Assembly (NCBI RefSeq): GCF_021729145.1
Contig: NZ_JAJSLW010000023.1
Coordinates: 17,700-81,699 of the forward strand
Reading direction: 5' to 3'
Source: Membranihabitans maritimus
Lineage (GTDB): Bacteria; Bacteroidota; Bacteroidia; Chitinophagales; Saprospiraceae
DNA length: 64,000 nt
The notes under the pieces were generated by a model. The model was not told the DNA's origin, did not search any database, and was given only the letters and a program-made list of their open reading frames with translations. Positions 62,552-64,000 of the stretch are shown here, one piece after another (positions within the stretch are counted from its first letter, which is position 1; each line of letters begins with the position of its first letter). The position numbers and the translations under genes are program-made.

Positions 62552-63004
62552 ATGCGTTTATATGTTTTTTCATTTTTAATAGTTTTATTATCCGGTTTCT
62601 CTGCGAAAAGTCAGATTTTAAATCCTGTCGAATGGGAATTTGAAGCGATTGAGACAGGTGATAAAGAATTTGAAATAAAGTTAAATGCAACGATTGACAA
62701 AGGTTGGCATATTTATTCAAGGTTAACTCCTGAGGGTGGTCCTATTCCTACGTCTGTATCTTTTGAGAATAATCGTGCCCTTGAATTAATTGGTGAAATT
62801 GATGAAGAAGGGGACCTGGAAGATAAAATGGATGATATGTTTGGAGTGCGAGTAAAATCGTATTCCGGTTCAGTGAGTTTTATTCAGGGAGTAAAATTAA
62901 AGTTTCCTGTTACTACCTATTTAGTAGGTACGGTTGAATACATGGCCTGTGATGATTCAAGGTGTCTACCTCCCGAGGAGAAAAAATTCAAGATTAAATT
63001 GTAG
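62552..63004 (+). CDS. Stand-alone DsbD N-terminal (DsbD-alpha) domain protein
   Basis: 150 residues with signal peptide MRLYVFSFLIVLLSGFSAKS. The Ig-like fold of DsbD-alpha follows: WHIYSRLTPEGGPIPTSVSF and FIQGVKLKFPV. The redox pair is in YMACDDSRCLPPEE (Cys133, Cys138). In DsbD this domain passes electrons from the membrane domain to periplasmic clients. Here the membrane and C-terminal thioredoxin parts are absent and the gene is complete, so it must act with another protein. It is exported to the periplasm. Confidence 0.88.
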   Translation: MRLYVFSFLIVLLSGFSAKSQILNPVEWEFEAIETGDKEFEIKLNATIDKGWHIYSRLTPEGGPIPTSVSFENNRALELIGEIDEEGDLEDKMDDMFGVRVKSYSGSVSFIQGVKLKFPVTTYLVGTVEYMACDDSRCLPPEEKKFKIKL

Positions 63005-63279
63005 TAAGATATCTAGTCTGCTTTTTCCCTGGCTTATACAACAGACCTTTTTAGTATACCTACTTTATCCTTTATTTTGTATTTTACGAATAGGAAGAAA
63101 TCCAAATTGGCATTTTAAGAGTATGTATTAAAAAAGTCTATACGTGATTGAAAAGTCCTATTTTGACATTAATGCTTTAAGCCCTGTGTTGCTATTTCAC
63201 GGTATAAATAGGAATTTATATCAATTGCTGAAAATGGATATAAACCTATATAATCCAGAATCATTTTATCCGGCTATCG

Positions 63280-63919
63280 ATGGCAAATAGGAGGAGTTTT
63301 TTTATATTATTTTTTGTCTTAAGTTGTTCCATTTTTGCCCGGTCCCAGGATAAAAACTTTGTAGCTTTGCCTATTGTATTTTTTTCTCCAGAGACTAACT
63401 GGGGTTTTGGCGGAGGAGCACTTTATTCTTTTTATACCAAGGGATTACCTGAAAAGTTTAAATATCGTCCGAGTATGGTCCAGGTAGGTGGAGTCTATAC
63501 ACTGGAAAATCAGATTTTATCGTATTTCTCTTTTGATGTCTTCAAACCACATATGAAGTGGGAGTTAACAGGAGAATTGGGTTTTTATAAATATTCTTAC
63601 AAATATTGGGGAATTGGAAATACTTTGGATAGTGACCAGGAGGAGATTTATACCATAAGTTTTCCTCGGGTTCGGTTTAATCCCAGGTTTATAGTATCCG
63701 GGGATTGGAGAATCGGGCTTAACTTTGATTTTAATTATTACTTTGATATACATGTACAAGAAAATGGAATTCTTGATTTGAATAATACAACGGGTTCCAA
63801 CGGTGGTTTTGCTAATGGCATTGGAGGAGAAGTATTATTTGACCATAGAGACATAGAGATCACAGCGCATTTCCTTCCAAAGGCGTTTATTACAATTTAA
63901 AGGGCCTTTATTACCATAA
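63280..63919 (+). pseudogene. Outer-membrane beta-barrel (BamA/TamA-like) gene, broken
   Basis: The frame gives 206 residues from signal peptide MANRRSFFILFFVLSCSIFARS through FVALPIVFFSPETNWGFGGG, a typical start of the Bacteroidota barrel family of about 370 residues. It ends abnormally with LPKAFITI and a stop at 63898. In the next frame FPSKGVYYNLKGLYYHK continues the expected barrel sequence, so one T has been lost in the TTT at 63870-63872. The homology ends at about 63919, just where a dispersed repeat begins. The rest of the gene is either outside the window or gone. Confidence 0.75.
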
Positions 63920-63923
63920 AATT

Positions 63924-63944
63924 CAGCAATTTCTACTGAAAATT
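63924..63944 (+). repeat. Dispersed 21-bp repeat, second copy
   Basis: This sequence (CAGCAATTTCTACTG followed by AAAATT) is identical to 24306-24326. An exact 21-bp match is very unlikely by chance in 64 kb. It marks the point where the outer-membrane gene loses its expected sequence, so it may be an element end. The window ends 56 bp later, which hides the rest. Confidence 0.65.
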
Positions 63945-64000
63945 AGCGAGGCGCTTTCACATTATAAAAATATTGTATATGTTTGTTGTTATGAGAATCT

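Noticed and set aside
63929..63944. AATTTCTACTG resembles the start of a Cas12a CRISPR repeat
   Set aside because: The second half needed for the crRNA stem (GTAGAT) is missing, only isolated copies exist and no cas genes or spacers are near.

Overview
The window looks like part of a chromosome from a low-GC member of the Bacteroidota, most likely a Saprospiria- or Cytophagia-like environmental or marine lineage (inference). The signs are a type IX secretion (T9SS) plug-family protein at the left edge, one type A and two gliding-type (type B) T9SS C-terminal sorting domains, an unfused PASTA-domain membrane protein, A-rich ribosome binding regions, several matches to the Bacteroidota -7 promoter element TAnnTTTG, and many secreted proteins and lipoproteins. 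I saw no rRNA, tRNA, CRISPR array, prophage or intact transposase gene. Most genes are ordinary single-copy chromosomal genes. The unusual material lies in intergenic repeats and a few broken or switchable genes.

Layout: 1-5.7 kb holds a T9SS plug-family protein (5' truncated), dodecin, a GDSL/SGNH hydrolase, a TRIC/YadS-type channel next to a FUSC/YccS-type membrane protein, and a YjbR-type protein. 6.5-14.1 kb holds a K+ channel-bestrophin pair, a sulfotransferase-class IV aminotransferase pair, a MATE exporter, a lipocalin, dCTP deaminase and a rhodanese. 14.1-16.8 kb is a PASTA protein overlapping a T9SS type A secreted protein. 17-28.5 kb is the accessory core: two large T9SS type B proteins, a TolB-propeller/amidohydrolase protein, a candidate phase-variable lipoprotein and at least four kinds of repeat element. 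28.7-32.8 kb holds rocD, coaE, a MazG-like protein and a TlpA-type thioredoxin. 33.5-42.1 kb is rich in secreted proteins: two proteins with propeller-like features, LamG, a beta-lactamase-fold serine hydrolase, a second class IV aminotransferase and a PafA-type phosphatase. 42.2-48.9 kb holds mpl, pdhB, a Gfo/Idh/MocA oxidoreductase, a DUF697-SHOCT/DinB pair and fmt. 49-53.2 kb holds an SMR pseudogene, an esterase and a symporter-epimerase operon behind a perfect LacI-type palindrome. 53.8-56 kb is a PepSY-TM membrane module. The rest holds DHFR, an ECF sigma/anti-sigma pair, a HAD phosphatase, a hotdog thioesterase, an ArsC-like protein, miaA, an acyltransferase, a lone DsbD N-terminal domain and a broken outer-membrane beta-barrel gene.

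Main discoveries: (1) a lipoprotein gene whose good ATG and signal peptide are separated from the body by four copies of a 7-bp repeat; three copies would restore one frame, so this may be an OFF state of a slipped-strand switch. (2) Three copies of a short terminal-inverted-repeat element ending in ACGTGAG/CTCACGT with flush direct repeats, i.e. a MITE-like family. (3) A second palindromic element next to a GC-rich, heavily structured 240-bp island of unknown nature. (4) A repeat array at 24.0-24.7 kb sharing an exact 21-bp sequence with the site where the outer-membrane gene at the right edge loses its homology. (5) A perfect 17-bp inverted repeat inside a signal-peptide coding region. (6) An SMR transporter pseudogene whose two one-base indels cancel out. 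No complete new multi-gene system could be demonstrated; the lipoprotein/T9SS pair at 25-28.5 kb is the best candidate for something undescribed.
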